From contig CAZQBY010000008.1 in NCBI GenBank assembly GCA_964592405.1, forward strand, positions 1 through 53,327: a stretch of DNA of 53,327 nucleotides, in the 5' to 3' direction. This DNA comes from CAZQBY01 sp964592405 [NCBI: uncultured archaeon] (GTDB lineage Archaea > Altiarchaeota > Altiarchaeia > JAFGQM01). A model generated the notes under the pieces. It worked only from the letters and a program-made list of their open reading frames with translations. It was not told the origin of the DNA and did no database searches. Positions within the stretch are counted from its first letter, which is position 1. Each line of letters begins with the position of its first letter. Shown here in pieces: positions 8,423-16,277 of this stretch. The translations under genes were made by a program, and so were the position numbers.

Positions 8423-9729
8423 TTTCCGTAACCTATTCCAAAATAATCCAGACCTGCTGATTTAGCCTTTACAGGGTCTAAAATGCGCCTGCCGTCTATG
8501 ACGACATTCCCATTCATCTTTTTCCTGAAGACTTCTGGTTCTACAATATACTCCGGCCATTCTGTCACTATTACGGCAGCTTCTGTCCCATCCAAACACT
8601 CTTCTAGGCTACTGGAATAGGAGATTCTGTCTCCAAGTATCTTTCTAGTATTCTCAATGGCTGCCGGGTCGCAGGCTGATACTACGGCACCGTCCTTCAG
8701 CAACTCCCTTATTATCTTTATAGAGGGGGCCTCCCTTACATCATCCGTCCCCGGCTTGAAAGCCAAGCCAATCACAGCCACTTTCTTCCCCCCAACTCCG
8801 CCCAGCTTCTCCTTGAGGACCTCAAGAGCGTGCAGGACCTGCCGCTTATTGATCTCCATGACTGCCATGAGTAGCTCTGCCTTGTAACCCTCCTTTTCCC
8901 CCATTCTATAAATGGCCTTCACGTCCTTTGGAAAGCAGCTGCCGCCATAACCTACTCCTGCATTCAGAAATCTGGGAGATATACGCGAATCCAGCCCTAT
9001 ACCTCTTGCTACATCAACAACATCCGTGCCGACCTTCTCACAGATGTTGGCTATCTCATTGATAAAGGATATCTTCGTTGCCAGGAAGGCGTTGGCCGCG
9101 TACTTTATCATCTCCGCAGTCCGCAGGTCCGTCCGGAGTATGGGGCAGTCAAAAGACTTGTAGAGTTCTTCCACCTTATCTCCTGATCTCTTGTCCATCG
9201 AGCCGATGACCACCCTGTCCGGCCTCATGAAGTCCTCAACTGCCAGTCCCTCTCTCAGGAATTCAGGATTCATAGCCACACCGAAATCCCTGCCTGCCCT
9301 CTTTTTGGACTCTCTTTCGATTATGGGCAGTATCACAGAGTCTGTTGTCCCGGGCACAACCGTACTCTTGTCGACAACAACATGATAGTTCTTTTTCTTG
9401 GCGAGAGCCCTGCCGATCTCCTTGGAAGCAGACTTAACGTGCTTCAAATCAATACCTCCGTCAGGCGCTTCGGGCGTACCCACACAGATGAAGGTGATAT
9501 CAGATTCCAGAACTGCAGATTCCAAGTCCGTTGTGGCCTTCAGGTTCTTGCCGATGTGTTTCTCCAACAGCTCTTCCAGCCCTATCTCATGTATGGGCGA
9601 CTCGCCCCGGTTGATTTTATCAACCTTCTCCCTGATGACATCAACACATACGACACGGTTCCCCAACTCTGCAAAGCAGGCCCCCGTGATGAGACCAACA
9701 TATCCCACCCCGATAACCGAAATATCCAT
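8419..9729 (-). CDS. ugd: UDP-glucose 6-dehydrogenase
   Basis: A 436-residue enzyme with the NAD fold at the very N-terminus (VIGVGYVGLITGACFAELG), the central helix KYAANAFLATKISFINEIAN, and the catalytic thiol C265 in VGYGGSCFPKDVKAI. The C-terminal domain VAVIGLAFKPGTDDVREAPS binds the UDP moiety. It oxidises UDP-glucose to UDP-glucuronate in two NAD-dependent steps. It is the first gene of the minus-strand operon with galU and uxs and has a TATA-like sequence 20-30 bp before its ATG. Confidence 0.95.
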   Translation of the reverse strand: MDISVIGVGYVGLITGACFAELGNRVVCVDVIREKVDKINRGESPIHEIGLEELLEKHIGKNLKATTDLESAVLESDITFICVGTPEAPDGGIDLKHVKSASKEIGRALAKKKNYHVVVDKSTVVPGTTDSVILPIIERESKKRAGRDFGVAMNPEFLREGLAVEDFMRPDRVVIGSMDKRSGDKVEELYKSFDCPILRTDLRTAEMIKYAANAFLATKISFINEIANICEKVGTDVVDVARGIGLDSRISPRFLNAGVGYGGSCFPKDVKAIYRMGEKEGYKAELLMAVMEINKRQVLHALEVLKEKLGGVGGKKVAVIGLAFKPGTDDVREAPSIKIIRELLKDGAVVSACDPAAIENTRKILGDRISYSSSLEECLDGTEAAVIVTEWPEYIVEPEVFRKKMNGNVVIDGRRILDPVKAKSAGLDYFGIGYGK

Positions 9730-9746
9730 CGCCTATTTTGCCTCTC

Positions 9747-9784
9747 AATAAATAAAACTGAATACCGGGTTTTTAATATTTTAT
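9747..9784. promoter_or_regulatory. Divergent promoter pair between ugd and the small basic gene
   Basis: The 76-bp gap holds two AT-rich boxes. Read on the minus strand, CAGTTTTATTTATTG (9760-9747) lies about 20-30 bp before the ugd ATG. On the plus strand, TTTTTAATATTTTATC (9770-9784) lies about 22-36 bp before the ATG at 9806. Spacing is right for archaeal TATA boxes. No operator is evident. Confidence 0.45.
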
Positions 9785-9805
9785 CTTCAATAATAGAGGA
9801 TTGGA

Positions 9806-10126
9806 ATGGCCAAAACCCCTAAAAGAGCTACTCCTAGAAGAACTGTGAGAAGGCCGTGGCGCCCGGAAGAGGTTGATGAAGTTGCAAGGATGCTGGGGAG
9901 CAGTCAAAGAAATAAAAGAGTTGGCAGGGGACGGGGAGGAGAAATGGCCCTTTATGCAAAAATGCTGGCTGATATCGATAACTTGTTTAAAAAAGCTGCT
10001 GCTTCCCGGGGGAAAGAGCGTGCAAGATACAGCAGAGAGGCAAGATTGTTACAGAGGGATGCAGAGGCCCTGAGGCTGAGATTAGAGGCCAATAACCAGA
10101 ACTCCGGTGGAATAGAAAAATATTGA
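9806..10126 (+). CDS. Small basic helical protein of unknown function
   Basis: I do not recognise this 106-residue protein. The first 50 residues are rich in Arg, Lys and Pro (KRATPRRTVRRPWRPEEVDE) and contain a short Gly/Arg patch. Residues 50-95 look like a long amphipathic, possibly coiled-coil helix (ADIDNLFKKAAASRGKERAR). A weak GAGG lies before the ATG and a TATA-like box about 30 bp upstream. It precedes rpl10e by 56 bp on the same strand. The basic N-terminus would suit nucleic-acid or ribosome binding, but that is only inference from composition. Confidence 0.6.
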   Translation: MAKTPKRATPRRTVRRPWRPEEVDEVARMLGSSQRNKRVGRGRGGEMALYAKMLADIDNLFKKAAASRGKERARYSREARLLQRDAEALRLRLEANNQNSGGIEKY

Positions 10127-10137
10127 CTTCATGAACC

Positions 10138-10150
10138 TATTTTAATACCC
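10138..10150 (+). promoter_or_regulatory. Putative TATA box for rpl10e
   Basis: CTATTTTAATACC lies about 33-45 bp before the rpl10e ATG, in the 56-bp gap after the small basic gene. It would give rpl10e its own short-leader promoter. Based on composition and spacing only. Confidence 0.4.
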
Positions 10151-10182
10151 AAATCTTCTAATTTCCCGCACTTTTCTTAAGG

Positions 10183-10725
10183 ATGGGTCTCAGACGCGCA
10201 CACTGCTACAGATGGGACAGCCCTGCATACACAAGGGTATCCAACAATCCTTCCGAGTCTTTTGTGACGGGGATACCTGGGATAAAGGTAACCAGATTTG
10301 ACATGGGTGACCCCAACGCCGAGTTTGACATCAGGGTTGACTTAATAAGCAATGAGGATATCCAGCTGCGGCACAATGCCATTGAGGCCGCACGGCAGAC
10401 CTGTGTCAGATGCCTTGAGAAATCCTTGGGAAAGAAGGGTTTCTACTATAAGATACGCGTATATCCACATCACATAATGCGGGAGAACAAGATGGCAACC
10501 GGGGCGGGAGCGGATCGTGTCCAGAGCGGCATGAGAGACTCCTTTGGAAAGCCCGTTGGAAAGGCTGCCCGTGTGAGGAAGGGCCAGATAATTATGTCAG
10601 TGTCAGTCCCAAGGGACAAGGTTGATGTCGCAAAAGAGGCGTTGCGGCGCGCGAATGCGAAGCTGCCGGCTAGGACCCACACAAGCGAGGTCGCTCTCAG
10701 GAAAGAGCAGGCAGGAGCATCCTGA
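10183..10725 (+). CDS. rpl10e: Large-subunit ribosomal protein L10e (uL16)
   Basis: The 180-residue product opens MGLRRAHCYRW and continues with the tell-tale L10e blocks GIPGIKVTRFDMGDP, YYKIRVYPHHIMRENKMATG and AGADRVQSGMRDSFGKP. It is the archaeal form of uL16, which sits at the base of the central protuberance and contacts the A-site tRNA; the loop that reaches the peptidyl-transferase centre corresponds to the ATGAGADRVQ region. Length matches archaeal orthologues (about 170-180). It stands apart from other ribosomal genes here. Confidence 0.96.
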   Translation: MGLRRAHCYRWDSPAYTRVSNNPSESFVTGIPGIKVTRFDMGDPNAEFDIRVDLISNEDIQLRHNAIEAARQTCVRCLEKSLGKKGFYYKIRVYPHHIMRENKMATGAGADRVQSGMRDSFGKPVGKAARVRKGQIIMSVSVPRDKVDVAKEALRRANAKLPARTHTSEVALRKEQAGAS

Positions 10726-10777
10726 GGAAACACCAATTCTTAATAAAACCTGCATAAACAAAGCTCATAATGCCGTA

Positions 10778-10917
10778 TTATAGCTGAGAGTGAGAGCCAT
10801 CAACTACTATAACCCCCCATCTTCACTGTTCTCAGACAGGAATTCTTCAAGCTGCGGGAGCAACACTCTAAGATTCTCTTTCTCGTTGTATGTTGGCAGA
10901 ACTATACTGAGGTCCAT
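10778..10917 (-). pseudogene. 5' remnant of a GT2 (dolichol-phosphate mannosyltransferase-like) gene
   Basis: Directly after the epimerase stop (TGATG, one-base overlap) a minus-strand frame reads MDLSIVLPTYNEKENLRVLL, the unmistakable N-terminus of DPM1-like family 2 glycosyltransferases. It stops after 36 residues. A run of six Gs (plus-strand C run at 10813-10818) lies just before the break. One extra G would restore GVIVVDGS, the metal-binding strand of this family, but a stop follows six codons later (10778-10780) and the rest of the gene is absent. This is a truncated gene with an added homopolymer frameshift, left behind an otherwise intact epimerase. Confidence 0.8.
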
Positions 10918-11861
10918 CAGTTGGTGCGGTAGTAATCGACGAGTACTCTAATACCTTCCTCTAGGCCGACCCTTGGGGCATATCCCATCTCCTCCCTAAT
11001 CTTCGATATGTCAGCCAGGGTGTGGGCGATATAATTGCTTATCCTGTTCTCCACATATCGCGGCCTTATGTTTTGGCCCAATGCCTTGTTTATCAGCGCA
11101 ACAACATCGTTGAATGAGTTAGACCTCCCTGTTCCGACATTGAATATATGGGCTCCCCTCCTGTCATACTCCAACGACATCCTGTTTGCCAGCACAACAT
11201 CATCCACATAAGTAAAATCACGAGTCTGTGATCCATCCCCATATATTACTGGTCTCTTGCCATCCAGCATATCCCATATGAACTGGGTTATGATGTTGGC
11301 AAATCTGCCCTTATGTCGCTCCTTCTTGCCATAAACAGAAAAATACCGAAAACCTATTGATGAGATTCCATAAGTATCGTAGTAAACTCTGCTCAGCTCC
11401 TCGACAGAATGTTTGGCTACAGAATAGAAGTTGGGCGGTACAATCTTTTCGGATTCCGAACAGGGATCTTTTTTGCCACCATATATGGAAGATGTTGATG
11501 CATATATGACCTTATTAACATCGAGCTCCCTTGCCAGATCAAAGATGTTTATTGTACCAAGGACCAGCTCTGAATACGGTCTGAAGGGATTTGGATAGTA
11601 CATGGGATTGCTACTTGGCCCATTCTGCAGCATGAAGAAGTCAAAAGGGTTTTCCCTGTGGCTTTTGGTTATAAATTCCTTCAGTTTCTGAGATTCAAAC
11701 ATATCTATTTTCGCAAATTTTATGTTGTCGCGCTTTGGCAGATTTTCGATTTTACCAAGAGACAGATTATCAATGACTGCCCAATCCACTTCAGGTATGG
11801 ACGTAACTATATTGCTGCCGATGAAGCCGCAACCACCAACAATCAAGCCTTTTTGGACCAT
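10917..11861 (-). CDS. NAD-dependent nucleotide-sugar epimerase/dehydratase (SDR)
   Basis: This 314-residue extended SDR has the NAD motif GGCGFIGSN (9-17), the substrate/catalytic stretch IYASTSSIYGG with T123, and Y146-SVA-K150. The later blocks GFRYFSVYGKKE and GDGSQTRDFTYVDDVV are those of UDP-glucose 4-epimerase-like enzymes. It most likely interconverts UDP-hexoses or UDP-N-acetylhexosamines. The exact sugar is not readable, and a dehydratase is less likely because the active-site triad is epimerase-like. It was probably co-translated with the GT2 gene whose remnant overlaps its stop. Confidence 0.83.
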   Translation of the reverse strand: MVQKGLIVGGCGFIGSNIVTSIPEVDWAVIDNLSLGKIENLPKRDNIKFAKIDMFESQKLKEFITKSHRENPFDFFMLQNGPSSNPMYYPNPFRPYSELVLGTINIFDLARELDVNKVIYASTSSIYGGKKDPCSESEKIVPPNFYSVAKHSVEELSRVYYDTYGISSIGFRYFSVYGKKERHKGRFANIITQFIWDMLDGKRPVIYGDGSQTRDFTYVDDVVLANRMSLEYDRRGAHIFNVGTGRSNSFNDVVALINKALGQNIRPRYVENRISNYIAHTLADISKIREEMGYAPRVGLEEGIRVLVDYYRTN

Positions 11862-11966
11862 GGCTATGTTAGAGCGGATGGGAATAAAAGTTGGGCTAAA
11901 AGCGATTTTGGTATGCCCGCTCCGGTCCGGGAGCAGCCGCCATAGACCTTTAATCCCCGGCTCTTA

Positions 11967-14645
11967 TCAGCCTTCTTTGGCCTTCCACCTTCCCACAGCC
12001 TTGAATAGCTCGCCGGCGAAGAAGATACTGGTAGAGACAATGCCGGCAAGGGCCCAGTCGCCCAGTGACAAGGGAACCGTTTTGAACATCTGCGACAATG
12101 GCCCGATGTAGATTATGGCTATCTGGAGAACTAGGGAGGATCCAACGGCCAGCAGCAGCCACTTGTTCTTGATGAAATTGCGCCCTATAATCGACTCCCT
12201 AGGCGAGCGGCAGTTGAAGGCATTGATGAGCTCAAAGAGTACTATGGTAGTCAGTGCCATGGTGCTAGCCTTGATTGCAGCCGCGCCCATCTCAAAATTG
12301 GGGTTGTAGAGGTAATAAACCCCCAGCATCCCCACGGCTATGACAACCCCATACAGCATTATGCGCTTCAGCATGATGCCAGAGAATATCTTTTCGTTGG
12401 GTGGCCTTGGCGCCCGCCTCATTATATCCTTGTCCTTGGGGTCGACTCCTAGCGCGAGGGCGGGTGCGCCATCTGTGATTAGATTCACCCACAAAATCTG
12501 GGCGGGCAACAATATCGCGCCTTTTAGGGGGAACAGCACCATGCCACCGAAGATGGCCAGGACCTCGCCGATGTTGCAGGATAGCAGGAATATGATGAAC
12601 TTCTTGATGTTGTCGTAGATACCCCTCCCCTCCTCGACTGCAGCCACTATCGTGCTGAAGTTGTCATCAGTGAGCACCATACTGCCCGCCTCTTTCGCCA
12701 CCTCAGTTCCGGTTATTCCCATGGCTACACCTATGTCAGCCTTCTTAAGCGCGGGGGCGTCATTGACACCGTCTCCAGTCATGGCGACTATGTGCCCCCG
12801 GGCCTTCAGGGCATTAACTATCCTGAGTTTGTGCTCCGGATTGACACGTGCAAAGACTGAGATGTCCTCAACCCGCTTCTTCAGCTCGGCGTCACTCATC
12901 TTCTCGAGCTCCACACCTGTAACCACATCACCTTCCGGGAGGCCTATTTCCCTCGCTATTGCACGCGCGGTTATGGCGTGGTCGCCCGTTATCATTTTCA
13001 CATCAATTCCGGCAGTCTTACAGACCGCCAGCGCCTCCTTCACCTCCTCTCTTGGCGGATCGATCATGCCGACCATGCCTAAAAACACAAGGTCTTTCTC
13101 TTCCCTGCCCCCTTCCTTGTAAGCTAGGCCAAGCACCCGGAGGGCAGCATCCGCCATCTCCTCGTTCTTCTTTAGGAGAGTCCTCTTCTTCTCAGGAGTG
13201 AGCTTCACGGCTTTTCCGTTCTCATATACCCGACTGCACAAATCCAGCACCACCTCCACAGCACCCTTTGTATACATGACGGTTTTGCCATCCTGTATAT
13301 TTATCGTGGACATTCTCTTGCGCTCTGAGTCGAATTGCAGCTCAGCTGTCCGCGTGTAGACGTTTTCAAGATCCCTCTTCTTCATTCCGGCTTTCTCTCC
13401 CAGAACCAGTAGCGCTATCTCGGTTGGGTCCCCCATGCCGCCCCCCTCCAAAGACGCATTGTTGCAAAGGACTCCACACCTGACAAGGATGTCAAGGCCA
13501 TCCACAGAACTGGGCTTCACGACCTTGCCATCTTTTTTGAACTCCCCAACAGTTACATAACCGGCCCCGGTAACTTCCAGTTCCTGACAGTTGATATATA
13601 TCTTCTTCACAGTCATCTCATTCTTGGTGAAGGTTCCGGTCTTGTCGCTGCAGATAACATCACAGCTGCCCAGCGTTTCAACTGCAGGCAACTTCCTGAT
13701 TATGGCATGACGTTTAGCCATGCGCTGTGTACCAAGAGCGAGTGCCATTGTGACGACTGCTGGCAGGCCTTCGGGTATTGCTGCGACTGCCAGAGATACC
13801 GCAACGAGGAACATGAACACTATGTGTTCAACTGTCCATCCCCATTTCAGCATACCGACAAAGAACACGATTGCGCAAATGACGAGTATCATGATGCCAA
13901 GCTGCTTGCCGACCGTCTCAAGCTTCCTCTGCAGTGGTGTTTCCTCCCTCTCAGTCGCCTGTACCATTGAAGCTATCCTGCCCAGTTCAGTCTTCATGCC
14001 AGTGGCTGATACTACTGCCTTCGCTTTGCCATAAACAACTACTGTGCCGGAGTAGACCATGTTCTTCCTATCCGTCAGTACAGTTTCTGCTCTGAGAGCG
14101 TCCGTGCATTTCTCAACAGGGACAGATTCACCTGTCAGAGCTGCCTCATCCACTTTCAGGTCTAGGGCCTCAATGAGCCTTCCATCTGCCGGCACGCGGT
14201 CTCCTGCCTCGAGTATTATGATGTCGCCGGGAACTATGGCACTGGTCGCGAGTTTGAGCTCTTTACCTCCTCTTATTATGCGCGCGACAGGCGAAACCAT
14301 CCTTTTCAGTGCTTCCAGTGATTTCTCAGCCCGATACTCCTGCACGAAGCCTATGATGGCATTGAGTATGACTATGATGCCGATGACAATACTGTCGATG
14401 GGCTCTTCGCCTTCCTCCAACGATATTAAGAATGCCACGACTGCAGCTACAATAAGCACAATTATCAGGAAGTTCTTGAACTGGTTTAGGAACAGGGCCA
14501 ACAACGATTCCTTCCTCTCCCTGTGTAACTCATTTGGCCCATACCTCTGAAGCCGCTTGGCGGCCTCCTCCTCCGAAAGGCCTGACCTGCTGCTCTTCAG
14601 CTCGGACAGGGCATCCTCGACCCCGAGGCTGTGGAACTCTGGCAT
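11967..14645 (-). CDS. SERCA-like P-type calcium-transporting ATPase (P2A)
   Basis: About 892 residues from the ATG at 14645. I prefer this start because MPEFHSLGVEDALSELKSS matches the usual P2A N-terminus and TATA-like sequence lies 29-50 bp upstream; the frame is open further up but is unlike the family. All P-type marks are present: AALTGESVPVEK (actuator), CSDKTGTFTKNEM (phosphorylated Asp), and MTGDGVNDAPALKKADIGVA (hinge). Calcium-site residues known from SERCA are kept: AIPEGLPAVV in M4, SCNIGEV in M5, and NLITDGAPAL in M6. It therefore probably exports Ca2+ at the expense of ATP. It is a single-gene unit. Confidence 0.92.
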   Translation of the reverse strand: MPEFHSLGVEDALSELKSSRSGLSEEEAAKRLQRYGPNELHRERKESLLALFLNQFKNFLIIVLIVAAVVAFLISLEEGEEPIDSIVIGIIVILNAIIGFVQEYRAEKSLEALKRMVSPVARIIRGGKELKLATSAIVPGDIIILEAGDRVPADGRLIEALDLKVDEAALTGESVPVEKCTDALRAETVLTDRKNMVYSGTVVVYGKAKAVVSATGMKTELGRIASMVQATEREETPLQRKLETVGKQLGIMILVICAIVFFVGMLKWGWTVEHIVFMFLVAVSLAVAAIPEGLPAVVTMALALGTQRMAKRHAIIRKLPAVETLGSCDVICSDKTGTFTKNEMTVKKIYINCQELEVTGAGYVTVGEFKKDGKVVKPSSVDGLDILVRCGVLCNNASLEGGGMGDPTEIALLVLGEKAGMKKRDLENVYTRTAELQFDSERKRMSTINIQDGKTVMYTKGAVEVVLDLCSRVYENGKAVKLTPEKKRTLLKKNEEMADAALRVLGLAYKEGGREEKDLVFLGMVGMIDPPREEVKEALAVCKTAGIDVKMITGDHAITARAIAREIGLPEGDVVTGVELEKMSDAELKKRVEDISVFARVNPEHKLRIVNALKARGHIVAMTGDGVNDAPALKKADIGVAMGITGTEVAKEAGSMVLTDDNFSTIVAAVEEGRGIYDNIKKFIIFLLSCNIGEVLAIFGGMVLFPLKGAILLPAQILWVNLITDGAPALALGVDPKDKDIMRRAPRPPNEKIFSGIMLKRIMLYGVVIAVGMLGVYYLYNPNFEMGAAAIKASTMALTTIVLFELINAFNCRSPRESIIGRNFIKNKWLLLAVGSSLVLQIAIIYIGPLSQMFKTVPLSLGDWALAGIVSTSIFFAGELFKAVGRWKAKEG

Positions 14646-14673
14646 GTTAGAATTACCGAACTGATAATGTAAA

Positions 14674-14695
14674 GGTTTTTTAAAGTTTTTATAAG
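14674..14695 (-). promoter_or_regulatory. Putative promoter of the P-type ATPase gene
   Basis: On the minus strand CTTATAAAAACTTTAAAAAACC lies 29-50 bp before the ATG at 14645. Two overlapping TATA-like stretches are present. This spacing favours 14645 as the true start over the upstream ATG at 14768. Confidence 0.45.
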
Positions 14696-14727
14696 CTCTT
14701 CCATTACTCTCACGGGGAGCAATCCCT

Positions 14728-14797
14728 GGACGTCCGCAGATTCGTCTCTGGACCCCCCAACACAGCAACTAGAACATGAATTCTTATGCGGACGTCC
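14728..14797. repeat. 11-bp perfect inverted repeat with 48-nt spacer in a divergent intergenic region
   Basis: GGACGTCCGCA (14728-14738) is repeated exactly inverted as TGCGGACGTCC (14787-14797). Each arm also contains the palindrome GGACGTCC, so each looks like most of a 14-bp operator TGCGGACGTCCGCA. The region separates the ATPase gene (minus) from rpl21e (plus). It could fold as a 70-nt hairpin RNA, serve as paired protein-binding sites, or be a tiny element with terminal inverted repeats; no target-site duplication is visible. Confidence 0.6.
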
Positions 14798-14914
14798 CCT
14801 TAATCAAATACAAGTCCAACATATGCGTTTTTGTAGCCATTGGTTCAAAATATACTAAAAATCTACGGGGGCATGTTCTATCCCAGATCTCAGGGTTAGA
14901 ATAGGTTAACTGCG

Positions 14915-15280
14915 ATGGTAAAGAGAAATAGAGGCAAAAGAGGTGGCCATTCCAGACAGCAGCTGAGCAGACATAGGGAAAAAACCACGGTCAGCCGGCT
15001 GTTGCAGGAATTCAAAGTAGGTGAGCGGGTAATAATAGACATAGACTCATCTATACAAAAAGCCATGCCACATCCGAGATACCAAGGCAGAGAAGGCATT
15101 GTTGCAGGAATTCGGGGCAATTCCTATGAGGTTATCATAACTGATGGCAATAAAAGGAAGACAATAGTAACTAATTCTGCACACATAAAAAAGTCCCGGG
15201 AGTCTGTAAGTGGGCAAACCGGAAACAATAATGTGTCCGGCACTGCCGCCGGAGCCGGGGCAGAAGCACAAACTGTTTAA
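14915..15280 (+). CDS. rpl21e: Large-subunit ribosomal protein L21e
   Basis: A 121-residue protein with the archaeal/eukaryotic L21e pattern: a basic N-terminus (MVKRNRGKRGGHSRQQLSRH), the EFKVGERVIIDID strand, HPRYQGREGIVAGIRG (the SH3-like core), and a KTIVTNSAHIKK block. The last 25 residues are a Gly/Ala/Asn-rich tail not typical of the family (usual length about 95-100). It is followed 15 bp later by rpoF and then a DUF655 gene, a conserved archaeal arrangement. Confidence 0.92.
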   Translation: MVKRNRGKRGGHSRQQLSRHREKTTVSRLLQEFKVGERVIIDIDSSIQKAMPHPRYQGREGIVAGIRGNSYEVIITDGNKRKTIVTNSAHIKKSRESVSGQTGNNNVSGTAAGAGAEAQTV

Positions 15281-15295
15281 AAATACTGCTTAAAA

Positions 15296-15628
15296 ATGAA
15301 TGTAAAGGAATTTTATTCTGAGGAGCCAGTCACACTGGCGGAGGTAAAGAAGCTCCTGACTGCAATATCAAAGGAAAAGGAGCTGGAGTATGTCCAGAAG
15401 AAATCCTTAGAGCATGCACAGCACTGCGTTCATACATCCTATAAAGATGCTGTCGCCATGGTTGATGAACTTGTCGAACTGGGCCTTATAAAGGAGAAGG
15501 CAATAGAGATAGTCAACTGTATGCCTGCCAACAGAGACGAGCTGAGGGCATTCTTCTCAAAGGAGAGAAAGCAGCCTGAAACCGAGACCATCGACAAGAT
15601 TCTTGAAGTTCTGGATAAGTATCGCTGA
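15296..15628 (+). CDS. rpoF: DNA-directed RNA polymerase subunit F (Rpo4)
   Basis: A 110-residue protein matching archaeal RpoF/Rpo4, homologue of eukaryotic Rpb4. The N-terminal strand EEPVTLAEVKKLL packs against Rpo7 (RpoE). The C-terminal helices LIKEKAIEIVNCMPANRDEL and IDKILEVLDKYR form the HRDC-like fold. With Rpo7 it makes the RNA-binding stalk of RNA polymerase and helps open promoters at low temperature. Its position after rpl21e and before DUF655 is the usual archaeal order, which supports the call beyond the moderate sequence conservation. Confidence 0.92.
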   Translation: MNVKEFYSEEPVTLAEVKKLLTAISKEKELEYVQKKSLEHAQHCVHTSYKDAVAMVDELVELGLIKEKAIEIVNCMPANRDELRAFFSKERKQPETETIDKILEVLDKYR

Positions 15629-15635
15629 TTTAATA

Positions 15636-16214
15636 ATGGACAAGCGAGAGGAGAAAATAAGGGAGGAATATGCAGTAGTGCTGGATTATCTGCCAGAAGG
15701 CATGACATCCCTCCCTGTCTACAAGAGATATCCGGTAGCACAGACTGTCGGTACCAGGTATTTTGTGCTCTTGGAGGTTACCCCAAAACAGGGTGTAACT
15801 TTTAGGGCCCGTGAGAGAGTCTATGTAGGAGATGGAGAGCGCGATAAGGTGCGGACCATCAAGAAGAGGCTCAAGTATGGAGAACTCACAGCCACAGCAA
15901 AGAACGATCTCCCGGATGTGGTGAGTGAGATAGTGAAGAAGAACGAGCCTTATTTCGTGGAGTTTTTCAACAAGGCAACTGCCATAAGCCTAAAACACCA
16001 TCAACTGGAGCTTCTGCCAAAGGTGGGTAAAAAGCATTTGTATAAAATCCTCGAGGAGAGAGACAATGAGCCGTTCAAGAGTTTCAAGGACATAGATGCA
16101 CGCGTTAAGGGCCTTCCAAGTTCAAACCGATTGATAGTTGATAGGATCCTTGAGGAGATACAGGGAGATGTAGGCCACCGCCTTTTCGTTCCCGATTTTG
16201 GCAAAGAAAAATAG
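15636..16214 (+). CDS. DUF655 family RNA/DNA-binding protein
   Basis: I start this gene at ATG 15636 (MDKREEKIREEYAVVLDYLP), eight bases after the rpoF stop; the frame is open upstream but runs into rpoF. The 192-residue product matches archaeal DUF655: a basic beta-rich region (YFVLLEVTPKQGVTFRARER) of OB-fold character, then helix-hairpin-helix-like sequence (LELLPKVGKKHLYKILEERD) and a conserved C-terminus ending VGHRLFVPDF. Family members occur almost only in archaea next to rpl21e-rpoF. A nucleic-acid binding role in transcription or translation is suspected but not established. Confidence 0.88.
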   Translation: MDKREEKIREEYAVVLDYLPEGMTSLPVYKRYPVAQTVGTRYFVLLEVTPKQGVTFRARERVYVGDGERDKVRTIKKRLKYGELTATAKNDLPDVVSEIVKKNEPYFVEFFNKATAISLKHHQLELLPKVGKKHLYKILEERDNEPFKSFKDIDARVKGLPSSNRLIVDRILEEIQGDVGHRLFVPDFGKEK

Positions 16215-16277
16215 GGGAATACTGCAAACTATATATGACGTCAGGATATCTCCAACTACAAAACCTAAACCATCAAA

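Noticed and set aside
11862-11966. Possible tRNA or hairpin RNA around GCTCCGGTCCGGGAGC between the epimerase and ATPase genes
   Set aside because: A short GC hairpin exists, but no tRNA arms, T-loop consensus or anticodon arm could be built; probably 3'-end/terminator sequence.
14646-14768. N-terminal extension of the P-type ATPase up to an ATG at 14768
   Set aside because: Residues are unlike the family, TATA-like sequence and an inverted repeat lie inside it, and the standard start is at 14645.
14728-14797. tRNA gene within the inverted-repeat interval
   Set aside because: Stem length is 11 bp and there is no D- or T-arm consensus, so it is reported only as an inverted repeat.
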